A stretch of DNA of 64,000 bases from 13-2-20CM-66-19 sp963824395 (lineage in GTDB: Bacteria; Pseudomonadota; Gammaproteobacteria; Steroidobacterales; Steroidobacteraceae): NCBI GenBank assembly GCA_963824395.1, contig CAWGPF010000001.1:1302001-1366000 (forward strand). The letters run 5' to 3'. Of this stretch, positions 16,723-25,444 are shown piece after piece. How positions within the stretch are numbered: position 1 is the stretch's first letter; each line of letters begins with the position of its first letter. A program made the position numbers and the translations under genes. The notes beneath the pieces are model-generated. The model ran no database searches, was not told the DNA's origin, and saw nothing but the letters and a program-made list of their open reading frames with translations.

Positions 16723-18609
16723 TTAGGCGCGCAGCGCCCGCACGTGTTCGCCGCTGCCGGTGTTTTCCAGCATGTCGAGGACCGGCAGGCGCTGGGTGAG
16801 GTCGAGCGGCGTGCCGGTGAGGTAACGCAGGCAGTCCGCAGCCGGTGCCGGGCGCGCGAACAGGTAGCCCTGCGCATAGGAGCAGCCGAGCTGGCGCAGC
16901 TTCTCCAGCTGCGGCCAGCCTTCAATGCCCTCGGCCACTACCTTGATGTGCAGGTAGCGCGCCATCGCGATGATGGCACTCACGATGGCAAGGTCGGACA
17001 TGTCGGTGACGAGGTCGCGCACGAAGCTGCGGTCGATCTTCAGGGTATCCACGCGCCAGCGCTTCAGGTACGACAGGCTCGAGTAGCCGGTGCCGAAGTC
17101 ATCGATGGCGATGTGCACGCCGAGTTCGCGCAGCTTTGCGACCGTGTCCTGGCTCGCCTCCCGGGCGCGCGCCTCGCGGCGCTCGAACACCGCACTCTCG
17201 GTCAGTTCGACCTGCAGCATGGAGGGGTCGAGGCCATGCTGCTTGGTCAGGCGCGAGATGCTCTCGGCGAGGTTGGAGCGCTGCAGCTGCACGGCCGAAA
17301 CGTTGATCGCCACCGGCACGATGGTGCCGCCGGCCTGCCGCCAGCGCACCGTGTCCTCGATCGCACGCTGCATGACGAACTCACCGATCGGCACGATGAG
17401 GCCGGCCTCTTCGGCCACGGAGACGAAGCGCTCCGGGCGCACGTAACCGTGGTTGGGGTGCTTCCAGCGCAGCAGCGCCTCGAGCGCCACCACGCGCTGG
17501 GACTCAATGTCGACGATCGGCTGGTAATGCACGTCGAGCTGGCGCGAGGACAGCGCGGTGCGCAGCGAGGACTCGATCGCGATGCGCTCCTTTAGGCGCT
17601 TGTCCATGCCGGGGCTGAAGAGCTGGAAATTGTTGCGGCCGCGATCCTTGGCCTGGTACATGGCGGTGTCGGAGTGGCGCAGCAGCTCGCCCATGTCCGC
17701 ACCATCGTGCGGATAGAGCGCGACACCGATGCTCACGGTGGTCACGAGCGTGCGCCCGTCCACCACCATCGGCGCCGAGAGCGCATGGTTGATGCGGCTG
17801 GCGGCCTCGCTCACCTGGTCAGAGCCCTTGACGGCCTTCAGGATGACGACGAACTCATCCCCACCCATGCGCACCACGACGTCCTCGACGCGCATGGTCG
17901 AGCGGATGCGCTGCGACACGGTCTTCAGCAGCTTGTCGCCGGTCTCATGGCCGCGTGAGTCGTTGACGTGCTTGAAGCGGTCGAGGTCGAGGAACAGCAC
18001 TGCGAGCACCGTGCCGCTGCGCTTGGCCTCCTCGATGGCCTCCGGCAGGTGCGCCTGCAGATAGAGGCGGTTGGGGAGCCCGGTCAGCTGGTCGTGGTGC
18101 GCCAGGTGATCCAGCTGCTGGTGCTTCTGCAGCAGGTGGGTCTCGACGCTGCGGCGCACCGAGACGTCGTGGATCGCCACCGCGAGCACGGATCGGTTGC
18201 CGAGGCTTAAGGGGTAGCAGCTGGCCTCGACGCTGCGGGTAGCGCCGTCCTTGCAGCGCTGCTGCATCTCCACCGGCGTGCGCGAGCTCGAGTCCCGCAA
18301 GCGCTTCACCAGCGTCCGGGCGTCCACACCCTCGGCACCAAACAGTTCGCTGAAGGTGAGCGCACGCACCTCATCGAGGCTGTAGCCGAGGCTGCGCAGG
18401 CCCGCCGGGTTCACCGCCAGCACGCGTTCGCTCCCCGGGTCGAGCACGAGCGCGGTGATGGGCCACTGCTCGAAGGCCGCGAGATGGGTCGCGTCATAGC
18501 TCTTCAGCCACGCGGGTGCCGCGGGGCGCAGGAGCCGCAGGAGCAGCAGGACGATGCCCGCGCCGGCCAGGCCGGCGAGCGCCCCAATACCGAATGCCAA
18601 CTGGTTCAC
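16723..18609 (-). CDS. Membrane-anchored PAS-GGDEF-EAL c-di-GMP turnover protein
   Basis: Read from GTG 18609 (628 residues) the protein has one N-terminal membrane helix (about 4-28), a PAS-like domain (about 45-155), GGDEF (motif at 249-253) and EAL (EAL at 377-379). An RxxD inhibitory site (RVED) sits five residues before GGDEF. The EAL domain keeps the ELTES glutamate, DDFGTGYSSL, the TLKIDRSFV lysine, AEGIE and QGYLFARP. By motif both the cyclase and phosphodiesterase domains look catalytically competent, so the net activity is set by regulation. An upstream start at 18780 would add 57 residues of atypical composition. It is a plausible local source of the c-di-GMP sensed by the riboswitch at 50.4 kb, though this link is only inference. 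Confidence 0.92.
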   Translation of the reverse strand: MNQLAFGIGALAGLAGAGIVLLLLRLLRPAAPAWLKSYDATHLAAFEQWPITALVLDPGSERVLAVNPAGLRSLGYSLDEVRALTFSELFGAEGVDARTLVKRLRDSSSRTPVEMQQRCKDGATRSVEASCYPLSLGNRSVLAVAIHDVSVRRSVETHLLQKHQQLDHLAHHDQLTGLPNRLYLQAHLPEAIEEAKRSGTVLAVLFLDLDRFKHVNDSRGHETGDKLLKTVSQRIRSTMRVEDVVVRMGGDEFVVILKAVKGSDQVSEAASRINHALSAPMVVDGRTLVTTVSIGVALYPHDGADMGELLRHSDTAMYQAKDRGRNNFQLFSPGMDKRLKERIAIESSLRTALSSRQLDVHYQPIVDIESQRVVALEALLRWKHPNHGYVRPERFVSVAEEAGLIVPIGEFVMQRAIEDTVRWRQAGGTIVPVAINVSAVQLQRSNLAESISRLTKQHGLDPSMLQVELTESAVFERREARAREASQDTVAKLRELGVHIAIDDFGTGYSSLSYLKRWRVDTLKIDRSFVRDLVTDMSDLAIVSAIIAMARYLHIKVVAEGIEGWPQLEKLRQLGCSYAQGYLFARPAPAADCLRYLTGTPLDLTQRLPVLDMLENTGSGEHVRALRA

Positions 18610-18896
18610 ACTTTGCCCCGGAAATGTCTCATGGAGTGTGGCGCATGGGTGCCGGGGGCACTCGGGCGCTGCGCACAGTTTCGGCGCTCCCCGGGAGGCT
18701 GCAGGTCCGAAGCCTGGGGGCGGGCGCCATGGCAGTGGTCCAAGGGCCGGCCGCGCGGCTCTTGAGGCTTCTTGAGCCACCGCTCGCGCGCGAGTGCGTA
18801 CTCCCCATTCCCGCAGCGCGGGCCACCGCGTGCGCCCGGGGGAACTTGTGTCCTATGCTCACGCGCGCCGCCGCCACCGCAAAGAAGGAAGAAGGC

Positions 18897-20783
18897 ATGC
18901 GCCCGAGCCCTCCCCTCCGTGCCCTGCGCCCATGTCACCCCGCGCGCCTGGCGCTCGCCTGCACCGCCGCCCTGCTCGCCCTCGGCGCCGCCACCACCCC
19001 CGCCGCGGCGCGCACCCAGAAGCCCGCACTTCACGGGGCACACTGGATGGCCGTCACCGGCAAACCACTCGCCGCCACCGCCGGCGCCACGATCTTCGAG
19101 CGCGGCGGCAACGCGGTGGATGCGGCCTGCGCGATGATCGCGGCCACCTCCACCATGTGGGACACGCTCTCCTGGGGCGGAGAAACCCAGGCCCTCCTCT
19201 ACAACCCGCATACCGGCAAGGTGATCGGCATCAACGGACTTGGCGTCGCGCCGAGCGGGGCGACGCCTGAGTATTTCCACAAGCTCGGCATGAAGTTCCC
19301 GCCAGAGTACGGACCGCTGGCCGCGGTCACCCCCGGCACGCCCGGGGGCCTCATGACCCTGCTGGCCGAGTACGGCACCATGAGCCTCAAGCAGGTGCTG
19401 GCGCCGGCGATCGAGATGGCGGACGGCTACCCGATCGAGGCTGAGCTCGTGCACACCATCGAGAAGTACCAGGATCGCATCCGCCAGTGGCCGGACACGA
19501 GGCGCGTCATGCTGATTCATCCGGGCAGCGCGCACGAGGCGCCCGAGCCCGGCGAGATGTTCCGCCAGCCGGAGCTGGCCGCGACCCTGCGCAAGCTCGT
19601 CGAGGCCGAAAGCCGCGCGCTGCGCAGCGGCAAGGACCGCCGCGCCGCGATCTACGCCGCCTACGACCGCTTCTACCGCGGCGACATCGCACGCGAGTTC
19701 GTCCGCGGCGTGCAGCAAGCCGGGGGCCTCATCACCCTTGAGGACCTCGATCACTGGAAGGTGAAGATCGAGGAGCCGGTGCATACGAGCTACAAGGGCA
19801 TCGAGGTCTACAAGCTCACCACCTGGGTGCAGGGGCCCGTGATGCTGCAGGCGCTCAACATCCTGGAGAACTTCGACCTGAAGTCGATGGGTTACGACTC
19901 TACCCGCTACATCCACACCCTCTATCAGGCGATGAATCTCGCCTACGCGGACCGCGACTTCTATTACGGTGACCCGGATTTCCCGCCCGCACCGCCCATC
20001 CAGGGGTTGCTGTCGAAGGACTACGCGCGCGCCCGGTCGCAGCTGGTGCGCCCTGACCATAACGACCCGGACATCCGCCCGGGCGATCCCTACCCCTACC
20101 AGGGCGGCACCAATCCCTTCGCCGCCACGCTGCGCAACTGGCACAGCCGCATGCCGGCCACCACCCCGACCGCGCTCGCCGAGTTCGACCGCTCCTTCCG
20201 CCTCGGCACGACGAGCGTCGAGGCGGCGGACGCGGAGGGGTGGGCCGTGTCAGTGACCCCGAGCGGGGGTTGGGTGCCGGCGGTGATTGCCGGGCATACC
20301 GGTGTCGGCCTCTCGCAGCGCATGCAGAGCTTCGTGCTGGATGCGAGCGAGAACCCCTTCAACGTGCTCGCCCCCGGCAAGCGGCCGCGCGCCACCCTCA
20401 CCCCGACGCTCGCCCTGAAGGCAGGCAAGCCCCTCCTCATCTTCTCGGTGCAGGGGGGCGATACCCAGGATCAGAACCTGCTGCAGTTCTTTCTCGACGT
20501 GGTCGTGTTCGGCATGACGGTGCAGGAGGCGACCGAGGCCGCCAACATCACGAGCTACCAGATGCGCGACTCCTTCGGCGCCCACGAGTCCTTCCCCGGG
20601 CGACTGACGCTCAACAGCTCCACCCCGCCCGCCGTGCGCAGGGCGCTCACGCGCATGGGCTACACGCTCAACTACGAGGAGCGCAGCTCCGGGCCCATCA
20701 ACGCGATTCTGGTGGACCAGACGCACGGCACTCTGTGGGGCGGCTCGAGCAATCACGGCGAGGACTACGGCATCGGCTGGTGA
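18897..20783 (+). CDS. Gamma-glutamyltransferase family protein
   Basis: ATG 18897 follows AAGGAAGAAGGC, a strong ribosome-binding site, and opens a secretion signal (LALACTAALLALGAATTPAAA). The 628-residue protein is a gamma-glutamyltranspeptidase-fold Ntn hydrolase precursor: FERGGNAVDAACAM, GTPGGL, LYQAMNLAYADRDFYYGD, and the small-subunit start in RLGTTSVEAAD at about residue 437. In classical GGTs the catalytic Thr is followed by His (TTH); here that position is Ser. The GGSSN and FGMTVQEATEAANI segments are typical of the GGT C-terminal half. It is probably periplasmic and acts on gamma-glutamyl or cephalosporin-like amides; the substrate is uncertain because of the motif change. Confidence 0.88.
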   Translation: MRPSPPLRALRPCHPARLALACTAALLALGAATTPAAARTQKPALHGAHWMAVTGKPLAATAGATIFERGGNAVDAACAMIAATSTMWDTLSWGGETQALLYNPHTGKVIGINGLGVAPSGATPEYFHKLGMKFPPEYGPLAAVTPGTPGGLMTLLAEYGTMSLKQVLAPAIEMADGYPIEAELVHTIEKYQDRIRQWPDTRRVMLIHPGSAHEAPEPGEMFRQPELAATLRKLVEAESRALRSGKDRRAAIYAAYDRFYRGDIAREFVRGVQQAGGLITLEDLDHWKVKIEEPVHTSYKGIEVYKLTTWVQGPVMLQALNILENFDLKSMGYDSTRYIHTLYQAMNLAYADRDFYYGDPDFPPAPPIQGLLSKDYARARSQLVRPDHNDPDIRPGDPYPYQGGTNPFAATLRNWHSRMPATTPTALAEFDRSFRLGTTSVEAADAEGWAVSVTPSGGWVPAVIAGHTGVGLSQRMQSFVLDASENPFNVLAPGKRPRATLTPTLALKAGKPLLIFSVQGGDTQDQNLLQFFLDVVVFGMTVQEATEAANITSYQMRDSFGAHESFPGRLTLNSSTPPAVRRALTRMGYTLNYEERSSGPINAILVDQTHGTLWGGSSNHGEDYGIGW

Positions 20784-21466
20784 GCCCGCGCACCGCAGAG
20801 CAGCAGCGCCCCCGCGCCCACCGTCCACAGTGCCTGCAGCAGCACCACGGCGCTCATACCGTGCACGTTAAGCGGCAACCACCCGGTGCCGATGGCCAGC
20901 GCGCAGCCGAGCGCGCTGGCAAGACCAAAGATCCCGAGCGCACGCCCGAAGCGCGCATCACGCACGAGGTCGAGGGAGAACGCGGCGATCCCGGCTGACA
21001 TGAGGAGCACCGCGCATTTGGCAAACGCCTGGTTGAAGAGCATGGCGAAGGCTGCGAACTGCGCAATGAGGGCCGGCTCGGCAGGGGCGATCCGGGGCAG
21101 CACCAGCGCCACCCGCGGCACGATGAAGCCATCGACGAGGCCCGCCGGCGTCATGATGATGACCCCGGCCGCGTAGGCGAGTAATCCGCAGCGCACGGCG
21201 GCGCGTGTCAGCCCGCGCTCGGTGGCGAACTGCATCACGGCGAGGAGCCCGGCGTAGAGCAGGCCGATCAGGATCCCGTGCACTTGCGCATCGAGCGCCG
21301 CGAGTGCGAGCAGCTGCGTGACAATCTGCGCAGGTTGAGCGCTGCTGATGCTCGGGTGATGGGCCATCGTCGCGATTTCCAGCAGCGGTGCCGCGATCAG
21401 TACCCACGCCGCGATCCGTGTCGCGCCCGCTGCGCGCTCCTGCGCCACCCCCAGCCTCTGCACCAT
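20765..21466 (-). CDS. Six-helix membrane protein, unknown function
   Basis: The 233-residue protein has about six hydrophobic helices (for example RIAAWVLIAAPLLEIATM, VHGILIGLLYAGLLAVMQF, CGLLAYAAGVIIMTPAGLV). Its layout is that of small DUF4386-like membrane proteins; no catalytic motif is seen. The ATG is preceded by GGGGAGAG. It is divergent from the TetR gene, with 94 bases and a perfect inverted repeat between them, so it is probably the regulator's main target. The 3' end overlaps the ggt gene by 19 bases, convergently. Confidence 0.7.
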   Translation of the reverse strand: MVQRLGVAQERAAGATRIAAWVLIAAPLLEIATMAHHPSISSAQPAQIVTQLLALAALDAQVHGILIGLLYAGLLAVMQFATERGLTRAAVRCGLLAYAAGVIIMTPAGLVDGFIVPRVALVLPRIAPAEPALIAQFAAFAMLFNQAFAKCAVLLMSAGIAAFSLDLVRDARFGRALGIFGLASALGCALAIGTGWLPLNVHGMSAVVLLQALWTVGAGALLLCGARAHQPMP

Positions 21467-21520
21467 GACACTCTCCCCGTATGCGGATTTCCACTACGAT
21501 AGCCGCGCGCGCGCCGCCGT

Positions 21521-21550
21521 GGGCGGACAGCGCGCCCCGACTGTCCGCCC
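21521..21550. promoter_or_regulatory. Perfect 10-bp inverted repeat, candidate TetR operator
   Basis: GGGCGGACAG (21521-21530) and CTGTCCGCCC (21541-21550) are exact reverse complements separated by 10 bases. They lie between a TetR-type regulator and a divergently transcribed membrane protein. The half-site centres are 20 bases apart, about two helical turns, which fits a dimer or pair of dimers on one DNA face. The right arm ends 10 bases before the regulator GTG, so binding there would also autoregulate. Confidence 0.55.
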
Positions 21551-21560
21551 CGGAGCCCCC

Positions 21561-22103
21561 GTGACCGAGAGCGCCGATGCGCGCGTGCGACGTACCCGCG
21601 AGCGAGTGCTCGCTGCCTTCTTCGAGCTCCTGCTCGCGCAGCCCTACGAAGAGATCACCGTGCAGAGCGTTGCGGCCCGCGCCGGCGTGGCACGCTCCTC
21701 GCTTTACGAGCATTTTGCGGGCAAGCGCGGACTGCTCGCGGCAAGCCTCGCAGGTCCGCTCGGGGTGCTGGCCGATACCGTCACGGAGACGGACAACACT
21801 GCCGCGCTGACATCATTACTGCGGCACTTCTGGGACAACCGCGCCCGCGCGCGCAGCCTCTTCACCGGCGCGCTGCGCGCGCATGCGGTGGCGGTGCTCG
21901 TGCGGCTGATCGAGGAGCGCCTGCGCGGTCAGCGGCTGGCGCTGCGGCTGCCGCGCCGGCTGGCCGCGGTGCAGCTCGCCGAGGCGCTGTTTGCGCCACT
22001 GGCTGCGTGGCTGACCGGCGAGGGCGCCTGCAGCGTACTGCAGCTCGCGCGCGGCCTGCGCCGGGGAACGCTCGCGCTGCGCTGCGCTCTGCGCAGCGCC
22101 TGA
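21561..22103 (+). CDS. TetR-family transcriptional regulator
   Basis: GTG 21561 follows CGGAGCCCCC and gives a 180-residue protein. The N-terminal helix-turn-helix is clear: RRTRERVLAAFFELLLAQPYEEITVQSVAARAGVARSSLYEHFAGK (residues about 9-54), the standard TetR DNA-binding pattern including the SxLYxHF recognition helix end. The C-terminal ligand and dimer domain is not recognisable. An upstream in-frame ATG at 21465 would add 32 residues and run through the divergent promoter, so it is rejected. It probably represses itself and the neighbouring membrane protein gene. Confidence 0.88.
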   Translation: MTESADARVRRTRERVLAAFFELLLAQPYEEITVQSVAARAGVARSSLYEHFAGKRGLLAASLAGPLGVLADTVTETDNTAALTSLLRHFWDNRARARSLFTGALRAHAVAVLVRLIEERLRGQRLALRLPRRLAAVQLAEALFAPLAAWLTGEGACSVLQLARGLRRGTLALRCALRSA

Positions 22104-22200
22104 CGGTGAGCTGCGCGCGATGGACAGCGCTTTGCAGCAGCGCCTATGCTCGGTGCGGGGATAAGGACGCTGAGGCGGTGGCAGGGAGAGCGCCGCACAC

Positions 22201-23439
22201 ATGCAAAGGGCTGACAGCCTCGGTGAGTTCGCGGCCAGGCTGCTGAGCGGGGCGGCGGGACTCTTGCTGATGCTCACGAGCGGCTGCGGCGGCAGCTCAT
22301 CGCCGGAGCAGACGCTGTCGATGGCACCGGTGACGGTGAACCTCTACCCCGTCCAGTCCTCCGCTGCCGGCAGTCGCCTGTTCGTCTTCGTGACGGCCGT
22401 CGGGGAAACGCCGGTGAACATGCCGCTCGCCTTCGACACGGGCTCGGCGGGCATCACGCTCTACGCACCTGACATCTTTCCGCAGAGCATGGTCACGTCC
22501 TCGGGTTTCGTGTTCACCGGGACCCAGGCGTCCTTCAGCTACGGCGGCATCACCGTGCTCAACCAGCAAGGACGGCGCGTCTTCGGCGGCGCCGCGGCTG
22601 GGCACACGCAGGTGGGCAATCTGGGTTATGCCACCGTCAGCTTCGGTGACAGTGCAAGCGAGCTCACCACCGCCGTCATGCCGGTGTTCCTCTACTATCA
22701 GATTCTCGATAATGCGACCGGCCAACCGGTCCCGGTACCGCCCGAGCGCGGCTGGTTCGGCGTGCACGACGGCGCAAACCTCATCGACGAAGGCACGGCG
22801 GCGCCCCCGGAGGGCTACCCTGCCTGCGGCCCCGACTCCCTCGGCAGCTGCTACGTGGCGAGCGTCCTCAAATACCTGGAATTCGGCGCCGGCCTGCATG
22901 CGGGCTTCCTGCTGCATCCGGCGCCGCTGCAGGTGTGTGATATCACGGTGCCCGGCGACTGCCGGCCGGTGCCCTTGCTGAGCGTGGGGCTGAGCGCCGC
23001 ATCTCGGGCCATGTTCAGCGCAAGCGAGCTCACCTGCCCACCGCAAGGCTATGCGGGGCCCGCGGCCATCGCAGGCTTCGCGGTCTGCCAGGCCGCCATC
23101 GCCGATGCCCTCATCACGGTCGGCGGCAGCGAGCCGGGGGTCTTGGGCGGGGATAGCGTGGTTTTCGACACCGGCACGCCGTACATGAGCTTCGCCGTGC
23201 CCCCGGGCAGCACCTTCCCCGGCCGCGTGCCGCTGAATGCGCCGGTCACGGTCGCCACTCCGTCAGGATTTGATTACACCTTCACTGCAGGCCCGCCCTA
23301 TGGCAGCGGGCCGCTGACGCCGGAGTCCATAAACGTGATGCTCGGGGCCACCACGACCCAGAGCATCATCGGCATCGGCTTCTTCACCGCGCACGCCTTC
23401 TACATTGACTTCACGGCGCGCACGGAGGGCTGGCAGTGA
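22201..23439 (+). CDS. Putative pepsin-like (A1-type) aspartic protease lipoprotein
   Basis: The 412-residue protein has an N-terminal signal with a lipoprotein-type cysteine (LTSGC, Cys29). Two aspartic-protease signatures are visible: FDTGSAGITLY with Asp79 and VVFDTGTPYMSF with Asp323. A C-terminal segment IIGIGFFTAHAFYIDF (389-404) resembles the hydrophobic-Gly strand that closes the second lobe of pepsins (ILGDVF...). Two DTG motifs in one chain match the bilobed eukaryotic-type A1 fold rather than retropepsin dimers. Seven cysteines besides Cys29 could form periplasmic disulfides. The alternative is a DUF3443-like lipoprotein that shares DTGS but not the rest. Activity is not established. 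The nearest ribosome-binding sequence is AGGGAGAG, 10 bases upstream. Confidence 0.6.
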   Translation: MQRADSLGEFAARLLSGAAGLLLMLTSGCGGSSSPEQTLSMAPVTVNLYPVQSSAAGSRLFVFVTAVGETPVNMPLAFDTGSAGITLYAPDIFPQSMVTSSGFVFTGTQASFSYGGITVLNQQGRRVFGGAAAGHTQVGNLGYATVSFGDSASELTTAVMPVFLYYQILDNATGQPVPVPPERGWFGVHDGANLIDEGTAAPPEGYPACGPDSLGSCYVASVLKYLEFGAGLHAGFLLHPAPLQVCDITVPGDCRPVPLLSVGLSAASRAMFSASELTCPPQGYAGPAAIAGFAVCQAAIADALITVGGSEPGVLGGDSVVFDTGTPYMSFAVPPGSTFPGRVPLNAPVTVATPSGFDYTFTAGPPYGSGPLTPESINVMLGATTTQSIIGIGFFTAHAFYIDFTARTEGWQ

Positions 23440-23458
23440 AGCGCCCGGCGTCGGCTTC

Positions 23459-23923
23459 CTAGCTGGCCGGGTGCGGCGCGACCTTGGCGGCGAGGAAGTC
23501 GTAGATTCCCTGGTCGCCCATCCTGCGGGCGTTCGCGAGCTCGCCGCCCTTGGTGGAATACAGAATCTTGTTGCTGGCATCGACGACCACCACGGCGGGT
23601 ATGCCGTTGCCGATCGGATGGCCGTAGCGCGCATCGATGTCGAGGTTCTTGTCGAAGTTGCCGACGTCGATCTTGACGACCTCGAACCTGCCCTCGATCA
23701 GAGGACCGCTGCTGCCGTGCAACGCCTGGTCGAGCGCGCGGCAGTCGCCGCACCAGTTGGCGCCGAACACCAGGAGCACCTTGCGATGATCGCCCTGCGC
23801 GCTGGTCAGGGCGTGCTGCACATCGGCTGCGGCATCGGCCTTCTCATCGTAGGGCGCAGGCGCGGCGGCCAGCGTGGTGGTTACGGTCAGGGCCCAGAAG
23901 CTCGCCAGAAGGAAGCGCTGCAT
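23459..23923 (-). CDS. Periplasmic thioredoxin-fold protein
   Basis: From ATG 23923 (preceded by GAGAGA) the protein is 154 residues with a signal peptide (MQRFLLASFWALTVTTTLAAA) and a thioredoxin domain. The active site is WCGDC in VFGANWCGDCRALDQAL, and GNGIPAVVVVD supplies the cis-proline loop. It belongs with thioredoxin_7-type periplasmic thiol reductases or isomerases. An in-frame start 24 codons upstream lacks a signal sequence. It is convergent with the pepsin-like gene, separated by 19 bases; redox service to that cysteine-bearing lipoprotein is a guess only. Confidence 0.88.
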   Translation of the reverse strand: MQRFLLASFWALTVTTTLAAAPAPYDEKADAAADVQHALTSAQGDHRKVLLVFGANWCGDCRALDQALHGSSGPLIEGRFEVVKIDVGNFDKNLDIDARYGHPIGNGIPAVVVVDASNKILYSTKGGELANARRMGDQGIYDFLAAKVAPHPAS

Positions 23924-24024
23924 GATCGAATCTCTCTCGGACTGAGGGTGCCGAAGCGGGAGGGAAAGTCTAACGGCGCGCTGCGGCCGGGTCACCTGTC
24001 ACGCTCGCCGGCGCCATCCCGCGT

Positions 24025-24729
24025 TCAGCGCGGCAGATCAACGCCCGACAGCACGCGGATCCGCTGGGTATCCCCGGTGGGCTTACGGATCGCCACTTCG
24101 CGCCACTCGCGCGCCGGTGCCAGCGGCATGCGCAGGATTGCCTGCCGGGCTTCGGCTAGCTGGAGCTTCAGCAGCGGGCGCAGGGCATCAAGGGGCTCGG
24201 CCGCGAGCCTTTCCGCCTCCGTCTCGGCAAGTTCGCCGTCGCAGAAAGCGCGGAAGAATTCTCCGAAGCGCTCCTCGTAAAGCTGCATCGGTTCAGCCGC
24301 AGCCGCATCGTGCATCAGTTGCTCGGAAAGATACTGCGTGCAGACGTAACTTGAAGTGCAGCGCAAGTAGTTGCCGTGCTCCGTCAGCACGGCGTTGGAA
24401 TAATCCCGATTGCCGTAGAAGAGCTGAAACAGCCGACGACGCTTACGCCCCGTGAGCGGCCGCTTGCGAAGGTACTCAAACAACGCCTTGCGATGCACGA
24501 GGTTCATCGCCGCCGAACGCAGGGCTACGACCTGGGTCTCGAGCCGACCCTGCGAGGACACACTGCGCAGCAGCCAGCCGTGTTCGCAGGCCCAGCGGCG
24601 ATACGCCCCCGGGCTCTCAAGAACACGGCGCATGAGGAGATCCTCCGGCGAGTCCGAACCCGCCGCTACCTCGACACGCCACTCGGACTCCTCCATGAGC
24701 CGTGCGTGCTTATATGCTTGGAAGTGCAC
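24025..24729 (-). CDS. Hypothetical protein, unrecognised
   Basis: The 234-residue soluble protein is rich in charged residues, with no signal peptide or membrane helix. Visible features are a basic patch (YLRKRPLTGRKRRRLFQLFYG), a SSYVCTQYLSEQL segment and an alpha-helical C-terminal half (ERFGEFFRAFCDGELAETEAER). I do not recognise a family. Start is GTG 24729 after GGGGGGCGC, or ATG 24696 (MEESEW). Codon use looks like a real gene, and it is flanked by unrelated genes. Confidence 0.6.
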   Translation of the reverse strand: MHFQAYKHARLMEESEWRVEVAAGSDSPEDLLMRRVLESPGAYRRWACEHGWLLRSVSSQGRLETQVVALRSAAMNLVHRKALFEYLRKRPLTGRKRRRLFQLFYGNRDYSNAVLTEHGNYLRCTSSYVCTQYLSEQLMHDAAAAEPMQLYEERFGEFFRAFCDGELAETEAERLAAEPLDALRPLLKLQLAEARQAILRMPLAPAREWREVAIRKPTGDTQRIRVLSGVDLPR

Positions 24730-25063
24730 GCGCCCCCCGCCAGCTGTTTCTTGTGAATACTTAACGTGGCCCCCGAAGCTGAGTTTCTGCCCGCGACACC
24801 ACTGGGTGCAAGCTAAGCAATAAACTGAAGCCTCCCCGCAATATTGGACGCTAATCGCCCTATCTGGGGGTATCCGCGGTACCCAGGGGTTATCCCCTTG
24901 AACGCGAGCCGGCGGGGGGCGCCTGGCCGGGTGCTGGCGCGGAAAATGTGAGACCCCTCACAAATCCTGGAATGGCCGGCGCCGACTGGGACACTGCATC
25001 GTTAAATGCCCAGGTACATCATGAGTGCCGTCTCAGCCTAGGAAAACTCCAGTTCCTGTTGCT
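24730..25063. other. Intergenic with two adjacent inverted repeats
   Basis: This 334-base divergent region contains GGGTA-N7-TACCC (24868-24884) immediately followed by AGGGG-TTAT-CCCCT (24885-24898). They could be operators or RNA hairpins for either flanking gene. No consensus promoter pair was identified. Confidence 0.35.
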
Positions 25064-25444
25064 ATGAACGACCCGAAGTCACCCAGACCCGCTCCTCGTC
25101 CGGGCTCCGCTCCGGCTCCGAGGCCGGCCGCGCCTGCCCCAGCGGCGGCCGGCTCGGCTGCGGGTGCCGGCGGCGGGCCCGGCAAAAGCGGCAGTGGCCG
25201 CAGTGGCCGCGTCGTTCATGACGAGCGGGGTAACGCGGTATGGGACTTCCTCGCCACCACCAGTCGCATCGCGCTGGAGGCGACCTCGAGACTGCTAAAG
25301 AAGCTCGAGGCGCCAGAGCTGAAGATCGAGGACTCCCAGGACGAGGAGCTGCGGATCATGCCTGAGCCTGGGAGCGGCACGGGATACGACCCCTACAACC
25401 AGGCCACCAAGCCCTCTAAGCCCTCTAAGGCGGGCCGTAAGTAG
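25064..25444 (+). CDS. Small conserved-type hypothetical protein
   Basis: The 126-residue protein has an N-terminal half made of proline/alanine/glycine-rich low-complexity sequence and a more structured half: GRVVHDERGNAVWDFLATTSRIALEATSRLLKKLE, then acidic DSQDEELRIMPE, GYDPYNQ and a lysine-rich tail. The VxxDxRGNAVW core recurs in short proteobacterial hypothetical proteins of unknown role, so the gene is likely real. ATG 25064 is used; an upstream in-frame GTG at 25025 is possible, and neither has a convincing ribosome-binding site. Confidence 0.65.
   Translation: MNDPKSPRPAPRPGSAPAPRPAAPAPAAAGSAAGAGGGPGKSGSGRSGRVVHDERGNAVWDFLATTSRIALEATSRLLKKLEAPELKIEDSQDEELRIMPEPGSGTGYDPYNQATKPSKPSKAGRK

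Noticed and set aside
15101..16726. A 541-codon open frame on the plus strand
   Set aside because: It is antisense to plsY and ctlX, rich in His/Arg/Glu as GC-rich shadow frames are, and has no domain.
18606..20144. A 512-codon open frame on the minus strand
   Set aside because: It is antisense to the gamma-glutamyltransferase, whose motifs are unambiguous; composition is shadow-like.
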